NCBI GenBank assembly: GCA_035499655.1
Contig: DATJYL010000214.1
Location: forward strand, 1 to 64,000
DNA: 64,000 bases
Direction: 5' to 3'
Origin: Pirellulales bacterium
GTDB lineage: Bacteria; Planctomycetota; Planctomycetia; Pirellulales; JADZDJ01
Part shown: piece after piece, positions 33,828 through 43,080 of the stretch
Layout: each line of letters opens with the position of its first letter
Numbering within the stretch: position 1 is the first letter of the stretch
The notes under the pieces: generated by a model
Databases searched by the model: none
The model's input: only the letters and a program-made list of their open reading frames with translations
What the model was told of the DNA's origin: nothing
Translations under genes and position numbers: made by a program

Positions 33828-34454
33828 TTACTTCGAACACAACTCCACAATCAAATTCGCTTGAATTCCGCCCAGCGAGCAATCTTCCGCCGTCGGCAAA
33901 CGGTTGACGCGGCCCTCGGGAACGCCGCCTTCCATGCGCGACAGGAAATCGGGAATATCGCGATGGTACTCCGCAACGCAGGATTGGATGGCTTGCAAAC
34001 TTTTGCCGCGATTCTTGGCGCGAATTACGTCTCCCACGTGCACTAAATAGCTGGGAATATCGCAACGATGGCCATTTACAGTAATATGTCCGTGACGGAT
34101 GAGTTGCCGTGCCTGGGCCCGCGACAAGCCAAACCCCAGCCGGCATACAATGTTGTCCAGGCGCCGCTCCAGCAAACTCATCAGCGCTTCGCCAGTGTTT
34201 CCCTTGCCTTTGACGGCCCGTTTGTAATATCCGCGGAATTGCCGTTCCAGGACGCCGTAATAATGCTTCACTTTTTGCTTTTCGCGCAGATGGATTCCGT
34301 AATCAGTAAGTTTGCCGCGGCGAACGGCCATCCCCGGCGGAGTTTCGCGCCGTTCAATGGCACACTTGGGCGTGTCGCAGCGGGTGCCCTTCAAAAAGAG
34401 CTTTAATCCATCGCGGCGGCATAAACGACAAACGGGTCCTGTGGTGCGAGCCAT
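33828..34454 (-). CDS. rpsD: 30S ribosomal protein uS4
   Basis: A 208-residue uS4 with an N-terminal zinc-type patch (CRLCRRDG, then [11 protein letters not shown]) and the S4 RNA-binding domain [31 protein letters not shown] primary 16S rRNA binder and, in other bacteria, the repressor of this operon. Confidence 0.96.
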   Translation of the reverse strand: MARTTGPVCRLCRRDGLKLFLKGTRCDTPKCAIERRETPPGMAVRRGKLTDYGIHLREKQKVKHYYGVLERQFRGYYKRAVKGKGNTGEALMSLLERRLDNIVCRLGFGLSRAQARQLIRHGHITVNGHRCDIPSYLVHVGDVIRAKNRGKSLQAIQSCVAEYHRDIPDFLSRMEGGVPEGRVNRLPTAEDCSLGGIQANLIVELCSK

Positions 34455-34524
34455 AATTTCGAAAAAATAAAGCTAAGGCGATTGAAAATGGTCTGTGGAG
34501 GATGGTCCGGAAAAAAATGCGTTC

Positions 34525-34908
34525 TTACACTCGACGACGCTTCGGCGGGCGACAGCCATTGTGCGGCAATGGCGTGATATCTTCGATCGATTTAATGGTC
34601 AGTCCCGCGGCCTGCAGGGCGGTAATGGCGCTTTCTCGTCCGCTACCTGGCCCCTTTACTTTCACCTCCACTTCTTTCACGCCAAACTTGGAGGCTTTTT
34701 CAGCGGCCTGCTGTGCAGCCATTTGCCCGGCAAACGGCGTGCTTTTGCGAGAACCTTTGAAACCCGTAGTGCCGGCGCTGGCCCAACACAACGCGTCGCC
34801 TTTGGAATCAGTAATGGTAACGGTGGTGTTATTAAACGTGGCCTTAATGTAGGCGATGCCCACGGTCACGTTCCGCCGCGCTTTGCGTTTGGTTTTGGCT
34901 ACAGCCAC
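34525..34908 (-). CDS. rpsK: 30S ribosomal protein uS11
   Basis: A 127-residue uS11. [23 protein letters not shown] and the basic C-terminus [18 protein letters not shown] are diagnostic. It follows rpsM in the alpha operon. Confidence 0.97.
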   Translation of the reverse strand: MAVAKTKRKARRNVTVGIAYIKATFNNTTVTITDSKGDALCWASAGTTGFKGSRKSTPFAGQMAAQQAAEKASKFGVKEVEVKVKGPGSGRESAITALQAAGLTIKSIEDITPLPHNGCRPPKRRRV

Positions 34909-35032
34909 GTGCTTTCCGCTCCGGAATTAAATTGACCGAATTGAACTGTCACGAATTCTGTCCCCATCGGCGCTTGAGCCGCATGACAAAAGTCAAATGA
35001 CTAATGCAATTTGAAAATTCATTCGTCATTCG

Positions 35033-35048
35033 TCCCGGCGCGCCGGGA
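35033..35048. repeat. palindrome TCCCGGCGCGCCGGGA in the rpsK-rpsM spacer
   Basis: A perfect 16-bp palindrome flanked on both sides by GTCATTCGTCAT-type words. Its core is identical to that of the REP-like element at 14576-14593. Confidence 0.7.
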
Positions 35049-35065
35049 TCGTCATTCGTCATGAT

Positions 35066-35449
35066 CTACTTCATGTCCTTCACGCCTTTTTTGCCGGCCA
35101 CCGTTTTCTTGGGGCCTTTGCGAGTTCGGGCGTTGGTGCGTGTCCTTTGTCCGCGAACCGGCAGACCGCGCCGATGCCGCACGCCGCGATAGCACCCAAT
35201 ATCTTTTAGCCGGGCTACATTCTGCGTCAGTTGCCGGCGCAACTGACCTTCCACCGTGTAATCTTTATCCAACAGTGCCGCCATGCGGGCCACTTCGTCT
35301 TCGTGCAAATCACGGGCTCGCGCCTGCGAATCGACGCCCGCTTTGTGGCACAACTCCAGCGCAATGCGCGGGCCCACGCCGTACAAATACTGCAACGAGA
35401 TAAACGTTGGCTTGTCTGGCGGAATATCAACGCCCAATAAACGTGGCAT
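35066..35449 (-). CDS. rpsM: 30S ribosomal protein uS13
   Basis: A 127-residue uS13 (LLGVDIPPDKPTFISLQYLYGVG at the start; CYRGVRHRRGLPVRGQRTRTNARTRKG at the end). The C-terminal tail reaches the decoding centre. It is followed by rpsK. Confidence 0.97.
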   Translation of the reverse strand: MPRLLGVDIPPDKPTFISLQYLYGVGPRIALELCHKAGVDSQARARDLHEDEVARMAALLDKDYTVEGQLRRQLTQNVARLKDIGCYRGVRHRRGLPVRGQRTRTNARTRKGPKKTVAGKKGVKDMK

Positions 35450-35458
35450 GTTGTTTTT

Positions 35459-35551
35459 GAGTGTCTAAATGTCTGGTTTCTATCTGTCTGGTCTACGTCA
35501 GCTGCCACGACATATAGGTTTCAGACACAAAGAAACCTAGGCACGCAGACG
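35459..35551. repeat. word repeat in the rpsM-rpmJ spacer
   Basis: AGTGTCTAAATGTCTGGTTTCT on one side, GTTTCAGACAC and AGAAACC on the other; only short parts pair, so the hairpin is weaker than in neighbouring spacers. Confidence 0.45.
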
Positions 35552-35559
35552 CCTTATTC

Positions 35560-35673
35560 TTAACCTTGCCGCTGTTTGTGGCGCGGATTACTGCACACCA
35601 CATACACCACGCCTCGGCGGCGCACAATTTTGCAATGATCGCACAAGCGCTTGACACTAGCTCGGATTTTCAT
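35560..35673 (-). CDS. rpmJ: 50S ribosomal protein bL36
   Basis: A 37-residue bL36, [10 protein letters not shown] then [27 protein letters not shown], with the complete C-x-x-C ... C ... H zinc site. The usual neighbour infA is not seen between it and map. Confidence 0.95.
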   Translation of the reverse strand: MKIRASVKRLCDHCKIVRRRGVVYVVCSNPRHKQRQG

Positions 35674-35780
35674 AATCCAAAAATCCCTCGGCGAGACTGC
35701 ACTTTGATGGCAATTCGGCCCGGACTGAAAGCCTTTCAATATACGGTTTGGCACGCGATTTGTTCAAGGCCTCAAAATGC

Positions 35781-36668
35781 CTATTTTTCGCTGCCTACGG
35801 CGGAAAAAGCCGAGCCTCTTGCTGGCGACACCCGGCTTAAAAGATCGCGCAATACCGCATCGTCGAATTCTTCCCCAGGTTGGGGCGGAGCCGTTAGAAC
35901 CCACGGACCTTCGGTGGTCATCGCCACAGTATGTTCAAAATGGGCGCTATAGCGACCATCGCTGGTTACCTGCGTCCAATGATCGGCCAGTGTTTTGGTT
36001 TTTTTCGTCCCCATGTTCACCATCGGCTCTACGGCAATGACCAAGCCCGGTTCCAGCTTGAAATCGTGGCTCCGCCGCAGTTGCGGGCTGACGAAATTGG
36101 GCACCTGCGGCTCTTCGTGCATCTCGCGGCCAATGCCGTGCCCCACAAAGTTCTCCACCACGGAAAAACCATGGTCGCGCACGAAAGAACCCATTTCCCG
36201 GGCCACGTCGCTCCAGCGGGTTTTCACGGCCATCAGTTCAATCGCCAGATCAAGCACGCCCCGGGTCACATCCAATAGCCGCTGCACCTCTGGCAAAATA
36301 ATTCCCACCGGATGTGTATAAGCCGAATCGCCGCACCAGCCATTGAGCTTGCAGCCTGTATCCAGGCTGACAACATCACCTTCTTTCAATCTGCGCGCTC
36401 CCGGAATGCCATGCACCACTTCATCGTTCACGCTGATACACGTAGCGGCAGGGAAGGGGACCTTGCCCGGCACGCCCTTAAACAGCGGCACCGCATGCAG
36501 ACGAGTGAAATACTCGTCAATGACAGCGTCTATTTCGGCCGTCGTAATTCCTGGCCGGACCGCTGCTTTCGCCGCCTGATGTGCCGCCCACACCGCCAGT
36601 CCCGCTTTTCGCATCAGCGCCAATTCGCGGGGCGAACGCAAATTGATGCATTTGGGAGAATTTACCAC
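35781..36668 (-). CDS. map: methionine aminopeptidase, type I
   Basis: A 295-residue enzyme that removes the initiator methionine. The two-metal ligands can be placed in SLDTG, WCGDSA, FVGHGIG, VIAVEPM and EHTVAM. The C-terminal tail of about 25 residues is extra. It starts at GTG (36668) and lies between adk and rpmJ, a common position in the spc operon. Confidence 0.95.
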   Translation of the reverse strand: MVNSPKCINLRSPRELALMRKAGLAVWAAHQAAKAAVRPGITTAEIDAVIDEYFTRLHAVPLFKGVPGKVPFPAATCISVNDEVVHGIPGARRLKEGDVVSLDTGCKLNGWCGDSAYTHPVGIILPEVQRLLDVTRGVLDLAIELMAVKTRWSDVAREMGSFVRDHGFSVVENFVGHGIGREMHEEPQVPNFVSPQLRRSHDFKLEPGLVIAVEPMVNMGTKKTKTLADHWTQVTSDGRYSAHFEHTVAMTTEGPWVLTAPPQPGEEFDDAVLRDLLSRVSPARGSAFSAVGSEK

Positions 36669-36803
36669 GGCTGAAACTGCTTTCGGCGGACGGAGTCAAA
36701 TTCGAGGGCCATCCAGCGACGGCCCGACACGGGTCCGCACGGCTGAAAAAAACATGGTTGTCTTTCAAATTATCCTACATCGAAGCGGCTGCGGCGGCTA
36801 CCG

Positions 36804-37367
36804 CTAGCGCGATTTCATTTGTTCCACCGCTTGGCGCAAGCGTGAAAACACTTCATCCACCGTGCCCATTGCATCGATCGCGTGCAGCAGCTTTCGTCCG
36901 GCGTAATACTCCGACAACGGCTTCGTCTGCTCCTCGTAGGTGGCCATCCGTTGCCGAATGACCTCCGGTTTGTCGTCACCCCGGCCGCGGGCAATCATTC
37001 GCTGGATGACTGCATCCTTGTCCACTTCCAATTCAAACACGCCGTCCAGCGGTTGGCTGCGGCCAGTCAGAAATTTGTCTAGAGCCGTGGCCTGCGGCAA
37101 ACTGCGCGGAAAGCCGTCCAGCAAATATCCGCTTGCGCAATCTGGCTGGACAATCCGCTGTTGCACAAGTTCCAGCACGGTTTCGTCGGGGACCAGCTTT
37201 CCGGCATCGATGAATTGTTTGGCCTGCGTGCCGACCGGCGTGCCCTTGTCGATGGCTTCACGGAGCATTTCGCCCGTGGATAAATGCGGCACGCACAGAA
37301 ATTCAACCAATCGCTGTGCCTGGGTCCCTTTGCCGGCGCCGGGTGGCCCGATAAGAACGAGTCGCAT
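36804..37367 (-). CDS. adk: adenylate kinase
   Basis: A 187-residue kinase that interconverts ATP, AMP and ADP. The P-loop GPPGAGKGTQ is at residues 7-16, the AMP-site stretches HLSTGEMLREAI and GFPRSLPQA follow, and RMIARGRGDDKPEVIRQR is the short lid, without zinc ligands. The ATG at 37367 gives the usual N-terminus; one five codons upstream is also open. It lies downstream of secY. Confidence 0.95.
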   Translation of the reverse strand: MRLVLIGPPGAGKGTQAQRLVEFLCVPHLSTGEMLREAIDKGTPVGTQAKQFIDAGKLVPDETVLELVQQRIVQPDCASGYLLDGFPRSLPQATALDKFLTGRSQPLDGVFELEVDKDAVIQRMIARGRGDDKPEVIRQRMATYEEQTKPLSEYYAGRKLLHAIDAMGTVDEVFSRLRQAVEQMKSR

Positions 37368-37406
37368 GAAAACACCGGTCACTTAACAAGTTCGAAATCG
37401 GATTGT

Positions 37407-37463
37407 GAAGTTCGAGCTTTAGGCCTCGCACTTTGCTTTGTCACGGTGTGCCATTCGAACTTC
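37407..37463. repeat. inverted repeat in the adk-secY spacer
   Basis: GAAGTTCGA (37407-37415) pairs with TCGAACTTC (37455-37463). Confidence 0.45.
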
Positions 37464-37482
37464 CTTGTTCGTGTTTCGCGTT

Positions 37483-38823
37483 TCATGTCAGCAAGCCCTT
37501 GTAATTTCGCATCACCAGGTGACTGTCGATCTTTTGCACTAAATCGAAGGCCACGCTGACGGCAATCAACAGCGTCGTGCCGCCGTAAAACTGGGCAATG
37601 GCATAGTTAATATCCAACGATCCCGATACGAGCGTGGGCACGATCGCCACCACCGATAGGAACGCCGCGCCCACATACGTAATTCGTACCATTACCTTTT
37701 CCAGATAATCTTCTGTTCGCTTGCCCGGCCGATAGCCTGGAATGAACGTGCCGAAGTTCTTCAAATTATCCGAAACGTCTTTCGGATTGAACATGATGGC
37801 CGTCCAAAAGTAGCAGAAAAAGTAAATTAAAATGACGTACGAGATGTTGTAAATGTACGAGGTGCCGCGGGTGAAAGCGTCGTTCAAATTGTCCCAAATT
37901 CCGCCATAACTGGCAGCCATTTGCCGGAACAACAAATTCGGGAACAGCAATAGGCTGCTGGCGAAAATAATCGGCATTACGCCCGAGTGATTCACCTTCA
38001 GCGGCAGGTATTGGCGGGTTCCGCCAAATACGCGCCGGCCACGTACGTGCTTGGCGCTTTGCGTCGGAATGCGCCGCTGCCCCTGATCCATGTACACCAC
38101 GCCGGCCACAACGCTGACAAATAAAATGCCCATCACCAACCATTTTTCCGGGCCGAACTTGCCGACGCTGCCGCCCAATTCCAGCGAACTGTTTTGAATC
38201 ATATCCATGAAGGCGTTGGGCATCCGCGCCAAAATCCCCGCCATAATTAACAAGCTGATGCCATTGCCGATGCCAAACTCATCAATTTGTTCTCCCAGCC
38301 ACATCAAAAACACGGTTCCCGTGGTCATCGTCATGACGGCCACAAATTGCCAATAAAACGGCAAGTGGCCGTTCACCAAAAACTCCGCGGAAATGAAGTG
38401 CTGGCTGGTCACCCAAGCCAAATAAGCCCAGCTTTGGCCAATGCAAATCACCACCGTGGCGTAACGGGTGTATTCGTTGATTTTTTTGCGGCCGCTTTCC
38501 CCTTCCTTCTGCAATTGTTCCAGCGGTGACCATACGCTGCCCAATAGTTGGAAAATGATCGAGGCCGAAATGTAGGGCATAATGCCAAGGCCGAAGATCG
38601 TGGCCTGCGTCAGTTGGCTGGCGCTAAAAATGGCTGCTTGCGAGAAGAACGTGCCCAAACCGGAGCTTTGTTGCGATTGAAAGGCATGTTTCATTGCCGC
38701 CACGTCGGCAATGGGCAGCGGTATTTGAAACCCGACTCGGTAGATTGCCAAAAACAGCATGGTCAGCAGAATTTTCTGCCGTAGCTCCGGAATGGTGAAG
38801 ATGACCCGAATTTTTTCCCACAT
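37483..38823 (-). CDS. secY: protein translocase subunit SecY
   Basis: A 446-residue channel protein with ten membrane spans. Landmarks are QIPLPIADVAAM (first periplasmic part), GIMPYISASIIFQLL (plug and second span), TQSAKHVRGRRVFGG and the conserved cytoplasmic loop GYRPGKRTEDYLEKVM. It exports unfolded proteins together with SecA, SecE and SecG. It follows rplO after a 208-bp spacer. Confidence 0.97.
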   Translation of the reverse strand: MWEKIRVIFTIPELRQKILLTMLFLAIYRVGFQIPLPIADVAAMKHAFQSQQSSGLGTFFSQAAIFSASQLTQATIFGLGIMPYISASIIFQLLGSVWSPLEQLQKEGESGRKKINEYTRYATVVICIGQSWAYLAWVTSQHFISAEFLVNGHLPFYWQFVAVMTMTTGTVFLMWLGEQIDEFGIGNGISLLIMAGILARMPNAFMDMIQNSSLELGGSVGKFGPEKWLVMGILFVSVVAGVVYMDQGQRRIPTQSAKHVRGRRVFGGTRQYLPLKVNHSGVMPIIFASSLLLFPNLLFRQMAASYGGIWDNLNDAFTRGTSYIYNISYVILIYFFCYFWTAIMFNPKDVSDNLKNFGTFIPGYRPGKRTEDYLEKVMVRITYVGAAFLSVVAIVPTLVSGSLDINYAIAQFYGGTTLLIAVSVAFDLVQKIDSHLVMRNYKGLLT

Positions 38824-38869
38824 GGCTTGCTCCGTCGGCAGAAATGATTTGCGACTAGATTATTTTAAC

Positions 38870-39021
38870 CGCTGATACGCTGGGGCGCGGAGAGGAGATT
38901 TTATTGGCAAAGCAGGAAAGTTGATCAAGGCAAGCCCAAATCTTTCCTGTTTTCCCCGATTCCTGATGATTTCGACCTAAGTTCGCTTCGGTTCTGCGTC
39001 TCCATGTCTCAGCGGAAGTCA
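38870..39021. repeat. inverted word repeats in the secY-rplO spacer
   Basis: CAGGAAAG and CTTTCCTG pair across the middle, and an outer pair CCGCTGATACGCTG / TCTCAGCGG belongs to the CCGCAGAGACAC-type family. Confidence 0.5.
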
Positions 39022-39031
39022 AACGGTGCTT

Positions 39032-39529
39032 TTACTGCGTCGAAGCGGACTTCTTCGTCTTTTTGCGAATCACTGGCTTAGGCCTCGTCAGCACAATCGC
39101 TTCGCCGCCGGCCGCTTTAATTTTTTCCTGGGCCGATGCGCTGAACTTGTGGGCCGTGACTTTCAATTTTTTCTTAATTTCGCCCTGGCCGAGTACTTTC
39201 AATTCGTCACAGGGACGCTTACACAAACCGGCTGCCCGGAGAGTTTCTAAATTGACTTCATCGCCCGATTTGAACGCTGCTTGCAATTCGTCCAGGTTTA
39301 CAATGCCCACGCGTGGTCCCCACTGGTTGTGAAAACCGCGCTTGGGAATGCGACGAATCAGCGGCATGCGCGCCCCTTCGAAAATAACCGGCGCCGCCCA
39401 GCCGGCAAGCTGGCCTTGTCCCTTGTGGCCGCGGCCGGCGGTTTTGCCCCGGCCGGAGCCGATGCCGCGCCCCACGCGCAATCGCTTGGTGTGTTTGTGA
39501 ATGCTGCGGTGTACGTCGCTAATGTTCAT
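39032..39529 (-). CDS. rplO: 50S ribosomal protein uL15
   Basis: A 165-residue uL15. RVGRGIGSGRGKTAGRGHKGQ is the family signature and PKRGFHNQW follows. Its start overlaps the stop of rpsE as ATGA; no rpmD (uL30) gene lies between them as it does in E. coli. Confidence 0.96.
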   Translation of the reverse strand: MNISDVHRSIHKHTKRLRVGRGIGSGRGKTAGRGHKGQGQLAGWAAPVIFEGARMPLIRRIPKRGFHNQWGPRVGIVNLDELQAAFKSGDEVNLETLRAAGLCKRPCDELKVLGQGEIKKKLKVTAHKFSASAQEKIKAAGGEAIVLTRPKPVIRKKTKKSASTQ

Positions 39530-40014
39530 GGCAGGGTGACTCCGCGCAAGCGTTGCACTTCCACGGGAGTGCGTAATTTACTTAACGCATCCAGCGTGGC
39601 TTTGACCACGTTGATGGGATTGGTCGAGCCGTAGGTTTTCGTCAATACGTCGTGAATACCGGCCGCTTCGCAAACCGCACGCACCGCCGCGCCGGCGATG
39701 ACGCCGGTACCGGGGCTGGCCGGCAGCAAAATGACATCCGAAGCGCCGAAGTGCCCCAGCACCGGATGTGCAATCGTGCTGCCTTCCAAGGGCACTTCCA
39801 TCATGGCGCGCGAGCCGTCTTTAATGGCTTTTTCAACGGCGGGAGGAACTTCGTTGGCTTTGCCGTAGCCGCAGCCAACTTTGCCCCGGCCGTTGCCCAC
39901 CACAACCATGCCGTTGAAGCTAAAGCGGCGACCGCCTTTGACCACGGCCGCACAACGCCGAATCCGAATCACTTTTTCGACCAATTCGCCGGAACGGGAA
40001 GTATCGTTGGACAT
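39526..40014 (-). CDS. rpsE: 30S ribosomal protein uS5
   Basis: A 162-residue uS5 (VIRIRRCAAVVKGGRRFSF, GCGYGKANEVPPAVEKA, ASPGTGVIAGAAVRAVCEAAG). The ATG at 40014 begins MSNDTSRSGELVEKV; upstream codons in the same frame fall in the spacer repeat. Its stop overlaps the rplO start. Confidence 0.96.
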   Translation of the reverse strand: MSNDTSRSGELVEKVIRIRRCAAVVKGGRRFSFNGMVVVGNGRGKVGCGYGKANEVPPAVEKAIKDGSRAMMEVPLEGSTIAHPVLGHFGASDVILLPASPGTGVIAGAAVRAVCEAAGIHDVLTKTYGSTNPINVVKATLDALSKLRTPVEVQRLRGVTLP

Positions 40015-40022
40015 GTGTTCTC

Positions 40023-40091
40023 GGTGTCTGAGGGTCTGGTGTCTGGTTTGGTCCCCGTAATCCCTAGGCACCCGGACACCCAGGCACCTAG
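40023..40091. repeat. inverted word repeat in the rpsE-rplR spacer
   Basis: GGTGTCTGAGGGTCTGGTGT (40023-40042) faces GGCACCCGGACACCCAGGCA (40067-40086), built from GTGTCTGG and GGTGCCTGG words and their complements. Confidence 0.65.
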
Positions 40092-40101
40092 AAACTTGCA
40101 T

Positions 40102-40470
40102 TCAAAAACTCAATCCTGCTTTGCGTGCCGATTCGGCCAAGGCGGCGACGCGGCCATGATACTTGGCGCCGCCCCGGTCGAAGCACACTTGCTTAATTCC
40201 CGCCGCAATGGCCCGTTCCGCAATCACGCGGCCAATAGCTTCGGCGGCCGCCTTGTTGCCGCCGTATTTGACTTGCCCTTGCAGGGCTTTTTCTGTCGTG
40301 GCCGCCGAGGCTAACGTGCTGCCCTTGGTATCGTCGATGACTTGCGCGTAGGTGTGCTTCAAACTTCGAACGACGCACAGGCGAGGTCGATCTTTCGTGC
40401 CGCGAATGTGTTTCCGCACGCGCCACAAGCGCCGCTTCCGCTGCAGGCCAATTTGTTTTTCGTGATTCAT
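40102..40470 (-). CDS. rplR: 50S ribosomal protein uL18
   Basis: A 122-residue uL18 ([46 protein letters not shown]). It binds 5S rRNA with uL5. Confidence 0.96.
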   Translation of the reverse strand: MNHEKQIGLQRKRRLWRVRKHIRGTKDRPRLCVVRSLKHTYAQVIDDTKGSTLASAATTEKALQGQVKYGGNKAAAEAIGRVIAERAIAAGIKQVCFDRGGAKYHGRVAALAESARKAGLSF

Positions 40471-40518
40471 AACATCACCGGATTGATTGCTTTGTCACCG
40501 CAAACCGCTTACTGTTTA

Positions 40519-41064
40519 CTATTTCGTAACCGCCTTGCCCGCCTTGCGCCGCACTTGTTCGCCGTCATAACGAATGCCCTTGCCCTTGTACGGTTCCGGC
40601 TTGCGCACCGCCCGCACTTCGGCGGCAAATTGCCCCAAGGCCTGCTTGTCGACCCCTTTAATGACGATGTGCGTTTGGTCCGGGCAAGTGACGGTTAAGC
40701 CGGTGGGAATTGGCAAATTCACTTCGTTGGCAAATCCCACGCGAAGTTGCAACTGATTTTTTTGCACCGTAGCCAAGTAACCCACCCCGACAATTTCCAG
40801 CTTTTTTTCGTAGCCTTTGGTGACACCCTCGACCATGTTCCGCAGCAAAGCCCGAGTGAGGCCATGCACGGCTTTGGCCTGATGGCCGTCGTTTTTGCGG
40901 CTCACCACCAGCCGCTTGGCCGCATCGTCAAATTTGACGTCGACCAGCGGCAAAAACGACTGCTTGAGTTTGCCCAATGGCCCTTCCACGGCGACTTCGC
41001 CTGCGCTGACGGCGACTTTCACCTTATCGGGCACGGGCACGGGAATTTTTCCAATACGGGACAT
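40519..41064 (-). CDS. rplF: 50S ribosomal protein uL6
   Basis: A 181-residue uL6 (MSRIGKIPVPVPDKVKV; GVTKGYEKKLEIVGVGYLA; PEPYKGKGIRYDGEQVRRKAGK). Confidence 0.97.
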   Translation of the reverse strand: MSRIGKIPVPVPDKVKVAVSAGEVAVEGPLGKLKQSFLPLVDVKFDDAAKRLVVSRKNDGHQAKAVHGLTRALLRNMVEGVTKGYEKKLEIVGVGYLATVQKNQLQLRVGFANEVNLPIPTGLTVTCPDQTHIVIKGVDKQALGQFAAEVRAVRKPEPYKGKGIRYDGEQVRRKAGKAVTK

Positions 41065-41073
41065 GATTTAGGG

Positions 41074-41213
41074 AGCGACTAGCAATTAGCAATTAGCGAT
41101 TAGCCGGAGAGGCGCCCGCTCGATTGTTTATCACTACATCGCAATTCTTATTCGGTTTTTTTAATAGTTTGTCGTTCGTTTTGCTAATTGCTAATCGCTA
41201 GCTGCTAGTCGCT
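41074..41213. repeat. long inverted word repeat in the rplF-rpsH spacer
   Basis: Two 31-nt arms, 41074-41104 and 41183-41213, pair at 27 of 31 positions. Both are made of the words AGCAATTAGC and AGCGATTAGC in different order, and both end in AGCGACTAGC outward. Confidence 0.85.
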
Positions 41214-41217
41214 TGAT

Positions 41218-41613
41218 TTACCACAATTCGCATAACACTTCACCGCCGAGTTTCCGTTGCCGGGCTTCTCGATCGCTGACCACGCCGCGGCTGGTGCTAA
41301 TGATCGAAATGCCCAGTCCGCTGAGCACCGGTTTCAGCTTGGCGGCGCCGGAATAAATTCGCCGGCCGGGTTTGCTGACGCGCTTCATGTGCCGGATCAC
41401 GCGCTCTCCGTTGGGTCCATATTTCAATTCAATGCGCAACTGATTGGCCGGCTGCGTCTCGACTTCCTTCCAGTCCCAAATGTAACCTTCGCGCTTCAGC
41501 ACCTCGGCCACGCCCCGCTTCACTTTGGAAGTGGGCATATCGACCGTGAGGCGCTCCACGCGGATGGCGTTACGGATGCGGGTAAGCATATCGGCAATGG
41601 GGTCGGTCATCAT
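41218..41613 (-). CDS. rpsH: 30S ribosomal protein uS8
   Basis: A 131-residue uS8 (DPIADMLTRIRNAIR; STSRGVVSDREARQRKLGGEVLCELW). Two adjacent ATG codons are available as the start. In E. coli this protein represses the spc operon. Confidence 0.97.
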   Translation of the reverse strand: MMTDPIADMLTRIRNAIRVERLTVDMPTSKVKRGVAEVLKREGYIWDWKEVETQPANQLRIELKYGPNGERVIRHMKRVSKPGRRIYSGAAKLKPVLSGLGISIISTSRGVVSDREARQRKLGGEVLCELW

Positions 41614-41628
41614 ACGTGGGGGGTCCTG

Positions 41629-41814
41629 TTACCAGCTTGCCTTTCTCACGCCGGGAATCATGCCTTGATCGGCCAGCTTCCGGAAACAAATCCGGCACAG
41701 GCCGAACTTCCGATACACCGCCCGGGGACGGCCGCACAACTGGCAGCGCCGCCGTAGCTTGGTGGAAAACTTGGGCTTCTGTTTCGCTTTTGCGATTTTG
41801 GAAGTGCTTGCCAT
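41629..41814 (-). CDS. rpsN: 30S ribosomal protein uS14, zinc type
   Basis: A 61-residue uS14 of the short zinc-binding form, with [21 protein letters not shown] supplying both C-x-x-C pairs. Confidence 0.96.
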   Translation of the reverse strand: MASTSKIAKAKQKPKFSTKLRRRCQLCGRPRAVYRKFGLCRICFRKLADQGMIPGVRKASW

Positions 41815-41885
41815 GTGCGTAGCCGTTGGTCAGTGGTCCGTGGTGAGTTATTTTTAGTGACGCTTGTTTGCAATCCGCGAGTACT

Positions 41886-42521
41886 TCACGCCGCGCCTTT
41901 TTTGTCCTTGGTGGCCTTTTCTTCAACTTTGAACGGGAAGCCCAACGCCCGCAACAACTCGCGAGATTCGTCATTGCGGTGGCCGGAAATCACGATGGTT
42001 ACGTTCATGCCCTGCACGCGCGTAAATTTGTCGGGATTGAGCTCGGGGAACACCAACTGTTCCGACAAGCCCAAACTGTAATTGCCTTGGCCGTCGAACG
42101 AGTTCGGATCCAGGCCGCGAAAGTCGCGCACCCGGGGCAAGGCCAGCGACACGAGCCGGTCCAAAAATTCGTACATCCGCGCGCCCCGCAGCGTTACTTT
42201 GCAGCCAATTTGCAGTCCTTCACGCAGTTTGAAACCCGAAATTGCCTTGCGGGCCTTGGTGACCAACGGCTTTTGACCGGTGATTTGCGTCATGGCGGCC
42301 ACAGCGTCTTCCAAGTTCTTTTTTTCCGCGACAGCGCTTCCCACGCCCATGTTCACCACAATTTTTTTCAACCGTGGCAGCGACATGGGATTTTTGCGGC
42401 CCAATTTGCCACCCAGCCCCGGCAGCACTTCCTTTTCGTACTTTTCCAATAGGCGCGGCGTGGGAGGCGGCCCACTGGGAGCGGTTTCCTCGGCGGCCGC
42501 TTTTTTATCTTTCTTGGCCAT
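41886..42521 (-). CDS. rplE: 50S ribosomal protein uL5
   Basis: A 211-residue uL5 (IVVNMGVGSAV; AISGFKLREGLQIGCKVTLRG; RDFRGLDPNSFDGQGNYSLG). An Ala/Pro-rich extension of about 30 residues precedes the core. The ATG at 42521 is chosen because the frame upstream has no protein-like composition. Confidence 0.96.
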   Translation of the reverse strand: MAKKDKKAAAEETAPSGPPPTPRLLEKYEKEVLPGLGGKLGRKNPMSLPRLKKIVVNMGVGSAVAEKKNLEDAVAAMTQITGQKPLVTKARKAISGFKLREGLQIGCKVTLRGARMYEFLDRLVSLALPRVRDFRGLDPNSFDGQGNYSLGLSEQLVFPELNPDKFTRVQGMNVTIVISGHRNDESRELLRALGFPFKVEEKATKDKKGAA

Positions 42522-42621
42522 GGCAGTGGTCGACAAAACTCGTGAATGAACCTGTAAATTTCCGATATGAATTGATCGCGATCGTCGGGCAATCAGCGAT
42601 GAAATTGTTTTTGTTTTTTGG

Positions 42622-42975
42622 TTATTTCCGTTTCTTTCCGCTTTCTTTCCGAATGGCGCTAATGGCTCCCAGCGAGGCCCCGCTCCGCTTGGAATAACGT
42701 TCGCGGCTACCGTCTTTCGCCACACGCACGCCCACGCGGGTGGGTTTGTCGGTATTCGGGTCGACGAGCATCACGTTGGAAATATCGACCGGCATTTCCT
42801 TCGACAGCCGGCCTCCTTGCGGATTCTTTTGGCTGCGCTTCATGTGCTTGTAAACCCGATTCACCCCTTCGATCGTTATTTTGCCCAGTTTGGGCGAGAC
42901 CAGCAGCACTTTGCCGCGCACGCCCCGTTCTTCGCCGGCGATGACTTGTACGATATCGTCTTGTCGGATGTGCAT
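42622..42975 (-). CDS. rplX: 50S ribosomal protein uL24
   Basis: A 117-residue uL24 (KOW motif [35 protein letters not shown]). It starts assembly of the large subunit. Confidence 0.96.
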   Translation of the reverse strand: MHIRQDDIVQVIAGEERGVRGKVLLVSPKLGKITIEGVNRVYKHMKRSQKNPQGGRLSKEMPVDISNVMLVDPNTDKPTRVGVRVAKDGSRERYSKRSGASLGAISAIRKESGKKRK

Positions 42976-42987
42976 GGCAGTTCAACT

Positions 42988-43071
42988 GGGTCTAAAAGTC
43001 CAAGAGTCTAAAAATCCAAGAGTCGATAGGTCACCCTTTTTTGCTTTTTTGACTCTTCGACTTTTAGACCC
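42988..43071. repeat. near-perfect inverted word repeat in the rplX-rplN spacer
   Basis: Arms 42988-43008 and 43051-43071 pair at 20 of 21 positions; the outer word is GGGTCTAAAAGTC. The left arm continues with a further partial copy (AGTCTAAAAATCCAAGAGTC). Confidence 0.85.
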
Positions 43072-43080
43072 TTTCAGTCC

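Noticed and set aside
33716-33850. N-terminal extension of rpoA into the upstream spacer
   Set aside because: The extra 45 residues translate the spacer repeat; GGAGG before the ATG at 33715 fixes the normal start.
35033-35048. Attachment or recombination site at the TCCCGGCGCGCCGGGA palindrome
   Set aside because: No integrase or phage gene lies nearby, and the same core occurs at 14576-14593, so a dispersed palindrome is the simpler reading.
42976-43080. CRISPR-like array from the repeated TCTAAAAGTC and similar words in ribosomal spacers
   Set aside because: Words are 8-12 bases, partly inverted, without regular spacers and without cas genes.
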